Shown: one piece after another, positions 33,954 to 45,399 of the stretch
Numbering within the stretch: the stretch's first letter is position 1
How the letters are laid out: every line of letters begins with the position of its first letter
Assembly (NCBI GenBank): GCA_963576565.1
Contig: OY755038.1
Span: 200,357,013-200,421,012 of the forward strand
DNA length: 64,000 bases
Source: Aspidapion aeneum
Lineage: Eukaryota > Arthropoda > Insecta > Coleoptera > Brentidae
Reading direction: 5' to 3'
Notes under the pieces: generated by a model
Databases searched by the model: none
What the model was told of the DNA's origin: nothing
The model's input: only the letters and a program-made list of their open reading frames with translations
Made by a program: the position numbers and the translations under genes

Positions 33954-36188
33954 AAACCGACGTTTTTACGTTCAAATCTTAACTTCGCAGAACTTTTACA
34001 TGCTTAGCATAATTCAGATTATGAAGAGGAGAAAGAGAGTTTCATTTATAAAATAATTTAGACTCTAACGACCAGAGAGGATGCCTTTGATCCGGCTTAG
34101 AATAATTAATTCAGTTTTAATTAAGTTGTAGGATTTTGTATGTATCCGTTACCAGAAAAATAATATGCGGCAACAGCCGTTATACCTGTCACCACCAATC
34201 GGTAACTTCGAAGAACCTTTACATGCTTAGCTTAATTCAGATTATGAAGTGGAGAAAGAGAGTTTCATTTGTAAAATAATTTCGACTCTAACGACCACAG
34301 AGGATGCCTTTGATCCGGCTTACAATAATTAATTCAGTTTTGATTAACGCTGACTTCAAGTTGTAGGATTTTATACGTATCCGTTTCCATAAAAGTAAGT
34401 AATATACGGCAACAATGGTTATCCCTGTAACCACCAGTGGCGGCACGTTGGATGGAAAGGTGGCTGGTCGCTTTATTTGTTTGGACCGAGACTAATTTTT
34501 TTCGGTTTAAAGCGTTCAATTCTATATTTATTTAAGAGAAATACTCATTTTAAAATTGACCTTTTATCTATGCGACGAAACTTTCATAACATTTTTTCAC
34601 GTACGCAAAACGTTAAAACTTAACTTTGCAGAGCCTTTACATGCTTAGCTTAATTCAGATTATGAAGTAGAGAAAGAGAGTTTCATTTGTAAAATAATTT
34701 CGACCCTAACGACCAGAGAGGATGCCTTTGATCCGGGTTAAAATAATTAATTCAGTTTTAATTAATACTGATTTCAAGTTGTAGGATTTTGTATGTATCC
34801 GTTTCCACAAAAATAATATACGGCAACAGCCGTTATACCTGTCACCACCAGTCGATAAACGTTCGCCCTCTAAAGCGTTACGTAATTTAAGGACATACTC
34901 TAAGGTATTTATCAAATGGAAATTTTATTGTACCGCTCAAATTGTGAAACCCTCCCTATGATTTTCGGGAGTATCCTCTACCTATGTAAATAATTCCAAA
35001 ACACTAACGACCAGAGAGAACGCTTTTGATCCAGCTTTAAATAATTAATTAAGTTTTAATTAACACTGATTTCAAGCCTCAGGATTTTATACGTATCCGT
35101 TTCCACAAAAGTAGGTAATACGCGGCAACAACGATTATCCCTGTAACCACCAGTGGCGGCATGTCAAATGGGGGAGAAGGCTGGTACCTTTATTTTTGTG
35201 GACCTTGAATAATTTTTTCCGCTGGTAGCCTCCAATTCTAGACTTAATTGGGATTTATACACACTTTAAAATTCACCATTTATTAGTTATGGCACAAAAC
35301 TTCCATAACATTGTTTCCGCCGACGCAAAATTGAGTTGTGCTTATATTGTGAAACCCTCCATATAATTTTCGGTTCAAAGCTTAACTTCGGAAAACATTT
35401 GCATGCTAAACTCAATGCATATTATGTGCAACTTCATCCCGCAGAGAGTATCATGTATGTAAATAATGCCGAAACATTAGCGACCAGAGAGAATGCCTTT
35501 GATCCAGCTTAACATAATTAATTAAGTTTTAATTAACGCTGTTTTTAAGCCGTAGGATTTTATACGTATCCGTTTACAACAACGATTATCCCTGTAACCA
35601 CCAGTGGCGGCACGTCAGATGGGGAAGAAGCCTGGTACTTTCATTTTTGTGGAGCAGGAACAATTTTTTCCGCTATGGTCTTCAATTCTTAATTGGGAAT
35701 AATACACACTTAAAAATTCACCATTTGTCTATTATGGCACGAAACTTGCATAACATTGTTTCCGCCCACGCAAAATTGAGTTGTGCTTATATTGTGAAAC
35801 CCTCCATATGATTTTCGGTTGAATGCTTAACTTCGAAAAACATTTGCATGCTAAATTCAATGCATGTTATGTGCAACTTTATCATGGAGAGAGTATCATG
35901 TATAAATAACGCCGAAACATTAGCGACTAGAGATAATGCCTTTGATCCAGCTGAACATAATTAATTAAGTTTTAATTAACGCTGTTTTTAAGCCGTAGCA
36001 TTTTATACGTATCCGTTTCCAACAACGATTATCCCTGTAACCACCAGTGGCGGCACGTCAGATGGGGAAGAAGGCTGGTACTTTTATTTTTGTGGACCAG
36101 GAATAATTTTTTCCGTTGTAGTCTTCAATTCTTGATTGGGAATAATACACACTTAAAAATTCGCCATTTGTTTATTATTGCCCGAAAC

Positions 36189-36214
36189 CACGGATCACCT
36201 TAAGGTGATCCGTG
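36189..36214. repeat. 26-bp perfect palindrome inserted in one satellite monomer
   Basis: CACGGATCACCTT and its exact complement meet without a spacer. Neighbouring monomers read ggcACGAAACTTGC at this place. Here CGAAAC occurs on both sides of the palindrome, as if a 6-base target had been duplicated. Confidence 0.9.
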
Positions 36215-36902
36215 ACGAAACTTGCATAACATTGTTTCGGCCCACGTAAAATTGAGTTGTGCTTAAATTCTGAAACCCTCCATATGATTTTCGGTTGAAA
36301 GCTTAACTTCGGAAAACATTTGCATGCTAAATTCAATGCATATTATGTGCAACTTCATCCCGGAGAGAGTATCATGTATGTAAATAATGCCGAAACATTA
36401 GCGACCAGAGAGAATGCCTTTGATCCAGGTTAACATAATTAATTAAGTTTTAATTAACGCTGTTTTTAAGCCGTAGGATTTTATACATATCCGTTTACAA
36501 CAACGATTATCCCTGTAACCACCAGTGGCGGCACGTCAGATGGGGAAGAAGTCTGGTACTTTTTGAGGACCTGGAATAATTTTTTCCGCTGTAGTCTTCA
36601 ATTCTATACTTAATTGGGAATTATACACACACAAAAATGCACCATTTGTCTGTTAGGAAACTTTCATAACATTGTTTTCGCCCACGCAAAATTGAGTTGT
36701 GCTTATATTGTGAAAACGTTCCTGCGTTTTCCGGTTGTAAACTTAACTTTGCAAAATCTTTACATGCTAAACTCAATGCATATTATGTGCAACTTCATCA
36801 CAGGGCGAGTATCATGCATGTTAATAATGCCGAAACACTAACGACCAGAGAGAATGCGTTTGATCCATGCTGAACTTAAGACATATTATGTGCCACTTCA
36901 TC

Positions 36903-37150
36903 CAGTGGGGCCAAAGGGGCCCGGGCACCCCCCTATTCCCGATAAGGATTATTTTTTAGTTCTGCCGCATCACTTCTTTAAATTTGTTAACAAAATCTAC
37001 TTATCTTTTCAAAATTTTTCGCCTGCGGCGCATTTGAACCACCTTTTATCGTTAATTTCACAGCTCAGACCTGAAAAACCACAAAAATAAATAGTTTGGT
37101 TTTTGCTGCCACTTTGGCCCCTCCCCCAGAAAATCTTGGATCCGCCACTG
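36903..37150. mobile_element. hAT MITE in satellite, 8-bp target duplication
   Basis: Tips CAGTGGGGCCAAAGGGGCC and ...CTTGGATCCGCCACTG. Perfect duplication ACTTCATC at 36895-36902 and 37151-37158, which is part of the satellite consensus (caACTTCATCacgg). 248 bp. A 78-codon open frame across it is fortuitous. Confidence 0.92.
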
Positions 37151-37669
37151 ACTTCATCACGGAGAGTATCATGTATTAGGGAATGCTTTTGATTCAGCTT
37201 TACATAATTTATTAAGTTTTAATTAACGCTGTTTTAAATCCGTATAATTTTATACGTGTCCTATTCGAATGAGTAAATAATATAAGGCAACAATGGTTAT
37301 TCCTGTAACCACCAGTGGCGGCAAGTCGGATGGGGAAAGACGCTGGTCGCTTTACTTTTTTGGACAGAGTAGTTTTTTTCGGCTTATAGCGTTCAGTTCT
37401 ATATTTATTTGGGAGAATACTCTGTTATGCGATGAAAGTTTCATTCCATTTTTTCCGTGCCCGCAAAATTGAGTGACGCGCGAATGTTGTAAAACCAAAG
37501 TTTTTACGCTTAGCTGAATTCATATTATGAAGTGAAGAGAGAGAGTTTTATTTGTAAAAAAATGTCGACTCTAACAACCAGAGAGATTGCCTTTGATCAG
37601 GGTTTACATAATTAACTAAGTTTGAATTAACACTGTTTTCAAGTTGTAGGATTTATAAAGTCCGTTCCA

Positions 37670-37790
37670 TCAACGCGTGCGACGGTCATAAAACGGTACG
37701 AAAAATCCTTTTTGCGTTCTAGGCCGATGTTGTGCTGTTATGGGACAGTCAGTTTTCCGTTCCATCAAGCCACCTAAACTGGTTTCGAAC
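37670..37790. repeat. Dispersed repeat Q, copy 2
   Basis: Homologous to 4343-4462 (CGTGCGACGGTCATAAAACG, CAGTCAGTTTTCCGTTCCAT). It interrupts the satellite. Confidence 0.75.
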
Positions 37791-37867
37791 TCCTCTGAAA
37801 TACAAGGATTGTAGACAGGCGCATTAGAAGGCGCGGAAAAATTGTATGTAAAACACACACATTTCTA

Positions 37868-38112
37868 GTTTTTCTTAGCAATATCGTCGTGATCAAAGTC
37901 CATTAATACTAATGAAAGTTTTTTGACAATTAACAAATTTAAAAAATGCCACCTTTTTAACTGAGCATCAATATATGCTGTTTTCGGAATAATTTCTTCG
38001 CAGGAGCTTTAGTTTCCGAAATATTTTCAAAAAACTGTTTTCACGGTTGATATATCATGGCTTCACTTGAAGTGTGCTAATAGGCTAGCTAGCAAGGTAT
38101 CAGATCAGATAT
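37868..38112 (+). mobile_element. Family A fragment
   Basis: From tagcaatatcgtcgtgat to gctagcaaggtatcagatc it aligns with family A, but the microsatellite and the conserved block are deleted. Confidence 0.7.
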
Positions 38113-38989
38113 TATTTTTGATTTTTTTTTAATTGAAAGCCTGTTGTGCTTATTTCTAAAGAGTAATAAAATATTTTTCTTCGAAATTCGAATTTTTTCA
38201 CGAAAAATCATAAAACATAGATATGCTTTGGCCAATTCAGAAGAGTAAATCTCTGTAGATTAAGGAACCGCAACATTTTTTCCAGTTTTTTATCTTGGTG
38301 TAATTGGTACACATAGGGAAATCAAAAAATTAATTTTTATTAGAATCAAAATTTTTAAGTGTAAAAAGTGGCCGGATTGTTATGGAAAGCCCCATTATAC
38401 AACTTTGTCAGGGAGAGAGAGTATCAAATATGTAAATAGAATATGTAGAAATACTAACAACTAGAGATAATGCCTTTTATTCAAGTTAACATAATTAATT
38501 AAGTTTAAATTAACGCTGTTTTCAAGTTGTAGAATTTTGTTTGTAGTCGTATTCACAAAAGTAATATACCGTAACAACCGTCATCCATGTCACCACCAGT
38601 ACCGGTGCATCGGCAGGGGAGGAGGTTTATTTACAGCGAAAGTTTTTTTTTTGGTTGCAGCGGTTAATTCTATACTTCTTAATTTAGATAATTACACACT
38701 TAATAATTGTACTTTTGTATAATATGCCACAAAACTTCCATAACAAACTTCAAACGTAATTTTTTTGTTTTTGTGTAGATTCAAAATTAATTTTGCAACT
38801 CAAATGTTTAGAATCCAGTGGCGGTCCCAAATTTTACTTAAAAAATATAAAAATTTGATCATTCTTTAATTAATAATGTCATCATAAAGTATCAAGAAAC
38901 CCCAAAAGGAATTCACCAGACTTGAATATGAACTGGAAATTAATACCCGGTATGTATGTGTTCGTATTCGTGTTCAAACCAGGATGCGG

Positions 38990-39190
38990 TGGATGGCAAG
39001 CGCGGATCTCGGTCAAAATCTAGGGGGGGTAATAGTCGACGATTTTCTTTTTTGTTATATAATTTTTTTGCTAGGGGGGGGGGGGGGGGTAAATCTCCTG
39101 TTTTCCCTTATTTTATTAAGAAAAAGTGCATATTTTTGTTTTTAGGGGGGGGGTAATTACCCCGTTACCCCCCCCCTTTGTCGCGCTTTA
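38990..39190. repeat. G/C-run insertion
   Basis: Contains poly-G runs at 39073-39090 and 39144-39154 and closes with GGTAATTACCCCGTTACCCC. It is absent from the sister F copies. A similar GGGGTAACGTGGTTATTACC segment lies at ~56915. Confidence 0.6.
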
Positions 39191-39541
39191 CTGGAACCAA
39201 ATTCTATGCACCGTAGGTGTTATGTCGCATTCTAATTACGAAATATAGAAAGAGAGGACGACATGTCCGTATAGAAGTTTACAGTACATAGAACCTGGGC
39301 CTTCCTTCGGTTGTGCTCTTAGGCAGAAATGTGATGCCCCCCGCGACCCCGTTAGCGTTGCCTGTTACAGCACGTCATGTGCACTTTAAATTAGTGCACT
39401 TAGACAACTTGGCGTTATCGGTCGAATGGTTTGTTTTAATTTCGACGATTTCCTAGTTACGATAATGGCAGAAGATTCTAATTCTGATAGCATTAGTGTG
39501 CAATATTTAAACAAAATTAAATTTTCTTCTTTACCACAGTG

Positions 39542-39631
39542 GTGGAGAATAGATTAACTGCCCTAGCTATGCTATCTATTGACAAAAAAATAATTTTAGA
39601 AATTCCAAAGTTCAATGAATTGGTTATTTAA
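39542..39631 (+). pseudogene. hAT transposase C-terminus (family F)
   Basis: Reads VENRLTALAMLSIDKKIILE, then IPKFNELVI and a premature stop. It is the same domain end as the uninterrupted copy at 7569-7720, which continues EEFISKRERR. Upstream codons are deleted, so only 29 residues remain. Confidence 0.75.
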
Positions 39632-39905
39632 GAATTTATATCATAAAAGGATAGACGTCTTTATTTTCAAAACAAAACGTGTTTGTATAATATAGAAACT
39701 AGGTATGGTACATTTATTATTTATTTACAAAAACAATAATAATAGGTAACAAATATCTAACTTAATATCTTATTTTTTAATTATTTGCTTTAAATTATAT
39801 AATATGATAGCCCCAAAAGGGCGTGGCACTCAAAAAAAAAAATTCGCCAGCGCCGCAATTTTTTTCGGTGTGCACCACCAAAGTTTTACACCACGCGCTG
39901 CCACT

Positions 39906-40870
39906 GTTAAGGCCACAAATTTAAGCTAGTCAACTCGGCCTTTCCTCCTTTGTCTTGGGTAGGCCATATCGTGTAAGTTTTTAAAATCTAGGGTACGTCT
40001 ATAAACCCTACTTATTCTAAGAACATTCAAACGCGCTTTTTAACCAAAAATTAAACTGCCCCACTTTAATAAGGTACGCGACGCCGCTGATCACCCCCTA
40101 AAATATACACCAAAACACACTGATCACAGGGAGTAAAGTTTGTGGAGTTAGACAAGGTAGGAAGTTGTACTGAAAGGCACACATACATACAGGGTGTTTC
40201 ACGAACATCAAAAAAACGCCTTTTTGGGTATAAAGAGTGCGATTTCGGGAAAAAACTCGGACACGTCGATTTTGTATTCAAGGGGGACAGTCTTTAAGCA
40301 TCTTGACGTTTCTGAAGGTCGTGCCTCTTAAGCAGGGTGATAATAACCCCTTGAATTAAAAGAGGGAAAGTGGGTCAAGTGGCACCATTTTCTAAAGGAG
40401 TTTTAAATACTTTTACAGTCATCGTACACTTATTTTTATTCGACAAAATTTGTAATATTTTCTTATTTGATAAGGTTTTTGTAATTTAAAATAAATACAC
40501 CCTGGCTATTAAAAATGTATCCTCTACGTTGATTTTTAATACTATAACCATTGCTGTTATTTAACTTTAGGAACTTCAATCATACCATTAGGGTAATAGC
40601 TATAGTGACCACGAAGATTCTGCTTAGAAAAAGAAAAACCTAATTTAGCAGGTGTTTAGAAAAAATTGAAACAACTTTCCCTCTTAATCCCTCTCGAGTC
40701 AAGTGGCGCCTTCCATAAGCCACGTCGAATGAATTTTATTACATTGTTTTTGGTAAGGATACAGCTTTTAGTTGCCTAGTTTGGGTTTGTTCTATGATTC
40801 AGTTCCTCGGAGATTTTTAAAGAGTACTACACCCATTTTTCGTTTCTTATTGTCATTAAACATTGCGTTA
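39906..40870. other. Intergenic sequence with one paired repeat
   Basis: Bases 40583-40655 (ccattagggtaatagctata...ctaatttagcaggtg) recur in reverse at 45327-45395, where an element has inserted in them. A TACAGGGTGTTTCACGAAC motif lies at 40188. No gene. Confidence 0.6.
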
Positions 40871-40881
40871 AATTATGCTGC

Positions 40882-41292
40882 GTAAAATGCACGGGGAAAC
40901 ATCTTACAGTAGAATGCCCCAAACCAAAAGAATCTGAGCCAAAATGCATCCACTGTGGAGGCAAGCATCCTGATAACTACAGAGGATGCCTTGTTGCTAA
41001 AGAAATACAAAAATTGAAAAATAAACCTAAGAAACCGAATCTCATACCAAACGTGAGTACAAATAGACAAAACCAACAGACAAGAAACACAGTCACACAA
41101 AACTCTGTGACAAGGACATACAGCCAAGTAGCAGCAACAGCTACTATACCTGATATTAATATCAGTAGTAAAAATACTATGGAACAAACACTACAATTAA
41201 TTTTGGAGAAATTGAACAAACTTGATGAGCGACTAACTAAACTAGAAAGTAGCGATAACGGAGCTACCAATATGCCTCAAAATAGTCAGTAA
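40882..41292 (+). pseudogene. Jockey Gag-like protein, C-terminal part
   Basis: In frame from the first base of the element: VKCTGKHLTVECPKP, then CIHCGGKHPDNYRGC, two adjacent CCHC-type knuckles as in Jockey-clade ORF1 proteins. A K/N/Q-rich linker (NTVTQNSVTRTYSQVAATAT) and a C-terminal heptad-like segment (LQLILEKLNKLDERLTKLES) follow. ORF1 proteins of this group bind element RNA and chaperone nucleic acid during target-primed reverse transcription. The N-terminal half and start codon were lost by 5' truncation at insertion. The stop at 41290 overlaps the beginning of the ORF2 frame, as in many Jockey elements. Confidence 0.9.
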
Positions 41293-42330
41293 TCTTAGAA
41301 GCCTAGCTTGGAATGCCAATGGTCTCTTGCAACATCAGCAAGACTTGCAAGTTATTCTAGACATAGAAAAAATTGACGTCTGTCTTGTGCCAGAAACGCA
41401 TTTCACTAACCAGTCTCACATTAAATTTAAAGGTTTTAAAGTGTATCATACAACTCACCCTAGCAATACTGCCCATGGGGGAAGTGATGTAATAATTAAA
41501 GAAAATATATCACACTATGAGGAGATGGGATATAAAACCATAGAGATTCAAGCTACATTAGTAAGTGTAAAAACCAAAACATATACATTAGTCATAAGTG
41601 CTGTCTATATACCACCAAGGCACTTACTAAAGCAAAATCAATATCTTAATTTTCTCAGAAAATTAGGAAACCGTTTTATAATTGGAGGTGACTTTAATGC
41701 AAAAAATACCTACTGGGGATCTAGACTGACGAATTCTAAAGGAAAAGAACTTTTGCAAGCTATTAGTGAATATCAATGTGAGCCGATATCAACTGGTAAG
41801 CCCACATACTATCCAACAGATCCACGAAAAATTCCAGATCTAATTGAATTTTTTATAGTAAAAAATATATCTTTAAGTTTTGTAGATATAGAAGAAAGTT
41901 TTGATTTACACTCAGATCATTCACCTATTATTCTAACTCTTAGTAAAAACATAATAAAGAAAGAAGCAAATATCTCACTAGTTAATAAACTGACTGACTG
42001 GATTAGTTTTAAACAAAGTCTGTCAGAAAAAATAAACCTATCAGTACCATTGCAAACGCCAGAACAAATCGATAAAGAAGTTGATTTATTTGTTACAAAT
42101 ATTCAACAAGCAGCTTGGGAAAACAGTCCAAAACCAAAGAGAATTTTTAAGGGAAAAAACTATCCAAAGGAAATTAGAGACCTTATATTGGAAAAAAGGA
42201 AACTAAGAAGAAAGTGGCAGCAAAGCCGTGATCCTCGGGACAAAACAAATCTCAACATGACGCAGCGCATTAGGCGAGAAATTCTAGTAATAAAAAATGA
42301 ATCTATTAACCATTTTCTTAATGAACTTAC
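41282..42330 (+). pseudogene. Jockey ORF2, endonuclease domain
   Basis: An APE-type endonuclease that would nick target DNA for target-primed reverse transcription. Visible motifs: LAWNANGLLQH (metal-binding Asn) at ~41303, VPETHF with catalytic Glu at 41393, GGDFNAKN at ~41684 (Asp 41690, Asn 41696), and HSDHSPI near 41909 with Asp 41915 and His 41918. No ATG occurs in frame before WNANGL; the frame is open back to a stop at 41243. The original start was therefore non-canonical or lost. After NESINHFLNELT (~42330) the frame runs into unrelated residues because of a deletion and frame change, so the domain is no longer joined to the reverse transcriptase. Confidence 0.9.
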
Positions 42331-43846
42331 AGTGGGCAAGGAGCAACGAAGAAAAAGCAGATATTTTTGCAAGTCATTTAGAAAAAACATTTCAGCCCCA
42401 CGAAGCACCAGATGAACACTTTCATTTAAATGAACCCCATCAAATCGAAGACCATATTAAGCGTACATCACCAAAAGAAATATTAACAGAAATCAAAAAT
42501 ATTAATTCGAGAAAAGCCCCAGGGTATGATCTTATTAACGGGGTAGTCATAAAACAACTCCCCAGAAAACCTATCGTAAAACTATGCAACCTAATTAATG
42601 CGTCTTTTAGGCTTAGGTATGTACCTAAACTGTGGAAAGTTGCAGAAGTTATCATGATTCCAAAACCGGGAAAACCACTCCATGACGTGTCATCTTACAG
42701 GCCAATATCTTTGCTGCCAATTATATCCAAGCTGTATGAAAAATTATTGCTTAAAAGAATAAAACCCATTATAGAAAGACAAGAAATTATTCCGTCTCAT
42801 CAGTTTGGTTTTCGAGACAAGCATTCCACGATAGATCAAGTACACAGAATTACTAATATAATAGAAAAAGCACTAGAAGAGAAAAAAGTTTGTTCTGCAG
42901 TTTTTCTAGATGTAGCACAAGCATTTGACAAAGTGTGGCATGAAGGCCTTAATTTTAAATTAAAACGGTTTCTGCCAAAACAATATTCGGATATTTTGGA
43001 ATCATACATATCTGATAGACATTTTAGAGTAAAACAGGAAGACTCATACTCAAATCTAAGAGAAATTCAAGCCGGCGTGCCCCAGGGTAGCGTACTAGGC
43101 CCATATCTATACTTATTATTCACTTGTGATATCCCAAAGCCAGAAAATTGCCACTTAGCAACATTTGCCGATGATACTGGTTTATTGACGGTAGAAAAAT
43201 CTATTGAAAAATGCATAGAAAAACTTCAGGATGCAGTCACCCAAGTTCACAGTTGGACCACAAAGTGGCGAATAAAATTAAATGAAACCCAATCAATTCA
43301 TGTTGATTTTACAAACAAAAATATAAATCACATACAAATTACAATTAACAACATTCCCGTACCATATTCAGATCAGGCAAAATATCTAGGTATGACACTT
43401 GATGCCAAATTGCGCTGGAAAGCACATGTTAAGAAAAAAAAAGAAGAACTTGAGATAAGGTATAGAAAAATGAACTGGCTAATTGGAAGGAAATCCAATT
43501 TAACAATTCATAATAAGTTACTGCTTTATAGACAAATACTGAAACCAGTATGGACATATGGTATTTAACTATGGGGTTGTGCTAAAGAGAGTAACATTCT
43601 AGTTGTACAGAGATTTCAAAATAAAGTATTAAGAAACATTGTGAATGCACCTTGGTACGTTCGTAATAGTGACCTTCATCGAGATCTAAAAATCGAAACT
43701 GTAGCAGAGACTATAAAAAAGTACGCAAAAAGCCATGAAGATAGACTCCATCGGCATGTGAATGTGGAAGCAATTCAGCGCTTCTAGACAATACTATGCT
43801 AGTTCGAAGACTAAAAAGAGTGAAGCCGTTTGAGCTAGTAAACTAA
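42325..43846 (+). pseudogene. Jockey ORF2, reverse transcriptase domain
   Basis: Starts at WARSNEEKADIFASHLEKTF and continues through all main motifs: SRKAPGYDLINGVVIKQLP, VIMIPKPGK, SYRPISLLPIISKLYEK, HQFGFRDKHSTIDQVHR, the catalytic FLDVAQAFDKVWH (Asp 42909), AGVPQGSVLGPYLYLLFTCD and FADDTGLL (Asp-Asp 43170-43175). KYLGMTLD and WTYGI then follow. A TAA at 43566 replaces the Gln of the usual YGIQLWG, consistent with a single CAA-to-TAA change. The same frame continues LWGCAKESNILVVQRFQNKV. A frameshift near 43785 precedes the final VRRLKRVKPFELVN. About 40-50 codons between endonuclease and reverse transcriptase appear deleted. Confidence 0.93.
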
Positions 43847-44059
43847 GTGAATTACACATAAAACAAAATAATGCTATAAACACAACACAATTGTGAGTTA
43901 CAGACTAAACAAAGCGGGGAGAACTGTTGAGTGAACCCTAAGTTTAAATCTGACTTTTCTAGTAAATTAAGTTAAAACAAAATTGCTAATTAGTCTTACT
44001 GACTAGATTGTAATACAATAAACACAGTGTGTTTGACAAATAAAAAAAAATTATGCTGC

Positions 44060-44613
44060 CATATCCTACGAATAAAATTAATTTTTTACACTGTGTTGTC
44101 ACGGCATAGCCTATTCAACAGCTGACAAAATGTTCATCCTAATTTGCACATTCCATCATTTCTCACAAAATTCCATCCCTTAAATATTGTCTTCAGGAAA
44201 CAGTTCCTGAGTTTTTTTAACTTGTAAGCTTGGTATCACGGTCCTCATACTTAGCTATAACCAAGTTTATTACATCCCGAGCGGAGTTTCCTGCAAAATA
44301 CCATTTTTACATTTAAACCTTTTTTTCGATAGGAAATTTTAATGCGGACATACTGCTCCAGAAATAAATTTTATAAAAACGTAATTCCTACCTCCTTCTC
44401 GCTTCGCAGATTTAAAAGAAACGACAATCTTAATCCCTTAACGCGACCTCGTTGGATCTTCTGTGATATCCCTAGTCAGCTCTTGTCTACCTGCTTATAA
44501 TTTGTTCTCTGGTGTTCCCCCTCTTCTTTAACAAGTTCACGGACCATCGCGTTTTGCTGAGATCGGGGTTCACCCTTTCGTACACGTACACATTTCTATT
44601 TTTATCTAGACAC
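44060..44613. other. Unassigned sequence
   Basis: No recognised gene. Confidence 0.4.
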
Positions 44614-44615
44614 CT

Positions 44616-45326
44616 CCCAGGTAGCAAGGGGTCATCAAATGACGTCTTTTTTCGTCGAAAAGTGGTCATTTGGATGACCAGCAGGTCATCTACCAAAAAA
44701 TGTTGTCTTTAAGGCGTCAGTTATTTGACGTCTTTTCGTAGTATAGTTTTTGACGTCTGAAAAACGTCATATATTGGTCACTACCCACACTGCACACTTT
44801 GTCCAAGGGACATATACTCTTACATACATAGATGGTGCCCCAGTCTGTACTTGACCGGATTTATACGGAATGGGGGTACGTATGTAAAATAACTTAAATA
44901 TTAAATCAAGACAAACTATGAGGTTTCTTTCGCTTGAAGGTGGAGATGTGTAAGTCTAGGTTTAGGTCTTTTTTGATCTGTACCTCACATAACACCGCTT
45001 TACCTGTTCCAGTACTTCCAGGTCTAAGTCACAGAAGAGTCACCTTCTGTGTCTAAGTTTCCTTCAGTGTTCTCAACTGCAGGATGCAGGGAATATTTGA
45101 TATATTCAGACGAGTTTAAGTCATAAATAGGTTTGTGTCTGATGTTCTGATTTGGTCCCAAATACGTCATATTGCTGACGTCTTTAAAACGTCTAAAAAT
45201 GACGTAATTTTGGGTGTGTCTTTTGAACGTCATTTAAAGGTCATTTACTCGTCAGGTTAGAGACGTCAATGGTCATTAAAATTGACCTGTTTTTGACGTT
45301 TAAAAAACGTGACCTTGCTACCTGGG
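44616..45326. mobile_element. TIR element, CCCAGGTAGCAAGG tips, GACGTC-rich
   Basis: Ends CCCAGGTAGCAAGG and CCTTGCTACCTGGG are perfect inverted repeats. The interior near both ends has many GACGTC, AACGTC and GGTCAT motifs in both orientations. Comparing the flanks with the unoccupied paralogue at 40583-40660 (ctaatttagcAGgtgt) shows a 2-base duplication (CT on this strand). 711 bp, no transposase visible. Superfamily not assigned. Confidence 0.85.
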
Positions 45327-45399
45327 CTGCTAAATTAGTTTTTCTCTTTCTAAGCAGAATATTCATGGTCACTATAGCTATTACCCTAATGGCATGTAG

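Larger units (their letters stand above)
32205..38760. repeat. Long satellite array, ~450-530-bp monomer
   Basis: The marker CCACCAGTGGCGGCA recurs at 32413 (one change), 32867, 34431, 35147, 35598, 36041, 36519 and 37309, with a diverged copy near 38593. Adjacent spacings are 454, 451, 443, 478 and ~534 bases after removing a MITE. Other conserved monomer parts are TGAAACCCTCCCTATGATTT, AATGCCTTTGATCCAGCTTT, AATTAATTAAGTTTTAATTA and TTTTATACGTATCCGTTTCC. Monomers between 33.1 and 34.9 kb are rearranged. Longest open frames are under 80 codons, so it is non-coding. Several other elements are inserted. Confidence 0.9.
38819..39905 (+). mobile_element. Family F hAT element, copy 2
   Basis: Left tip CAGTGGCGG, right tip TACACCACGCGCTGCCACTG. 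Shares with the 58.2 and 60.06 kb copies the left block (ATTTTACTTAAAAAATAT...ACCCGGTATGTATGTG) and the middle block (TCTAATTACGAAATATAGAA...). A G-run element (38990-39185) is inserted near its left third. It encodes a transposase tail at 39542. Confidence 0.85.
40882..44049 (+). mobile_element. Jockey-type non-LTR retrotransposon, 5'-truncated
   Basis: The copy starts inside the gag zinc knuckles and ends in an A-run after a 3' UTR. ATTATGCTGC precedes it (40872-40881) and follows the A-run (44050-44059), a target-site duplication of 10 bases (up to 12 if flanking A's are counted). It contains gag, endonuclease and reverse transcriptase parts. Damage: an internal deletion/frameshift near 42320, a nonsense codon at 43566, and a frameshift near 43785. 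Decay is light, so the insertion is fairly recent. Confidence 0.95.

Noticed and set aside
36854..37090. 78-codon frame
   Set aside because: It crosses the boundary of a hAT MITE inserted in satellite DNA and is fortuitous.
40873..42655. Minus-strand frames of 71-104 codons across the Jockey element
   Set aside because: They are antisense shadows of the clearly readable gag, endonuclease and reverse transcriptase frames.
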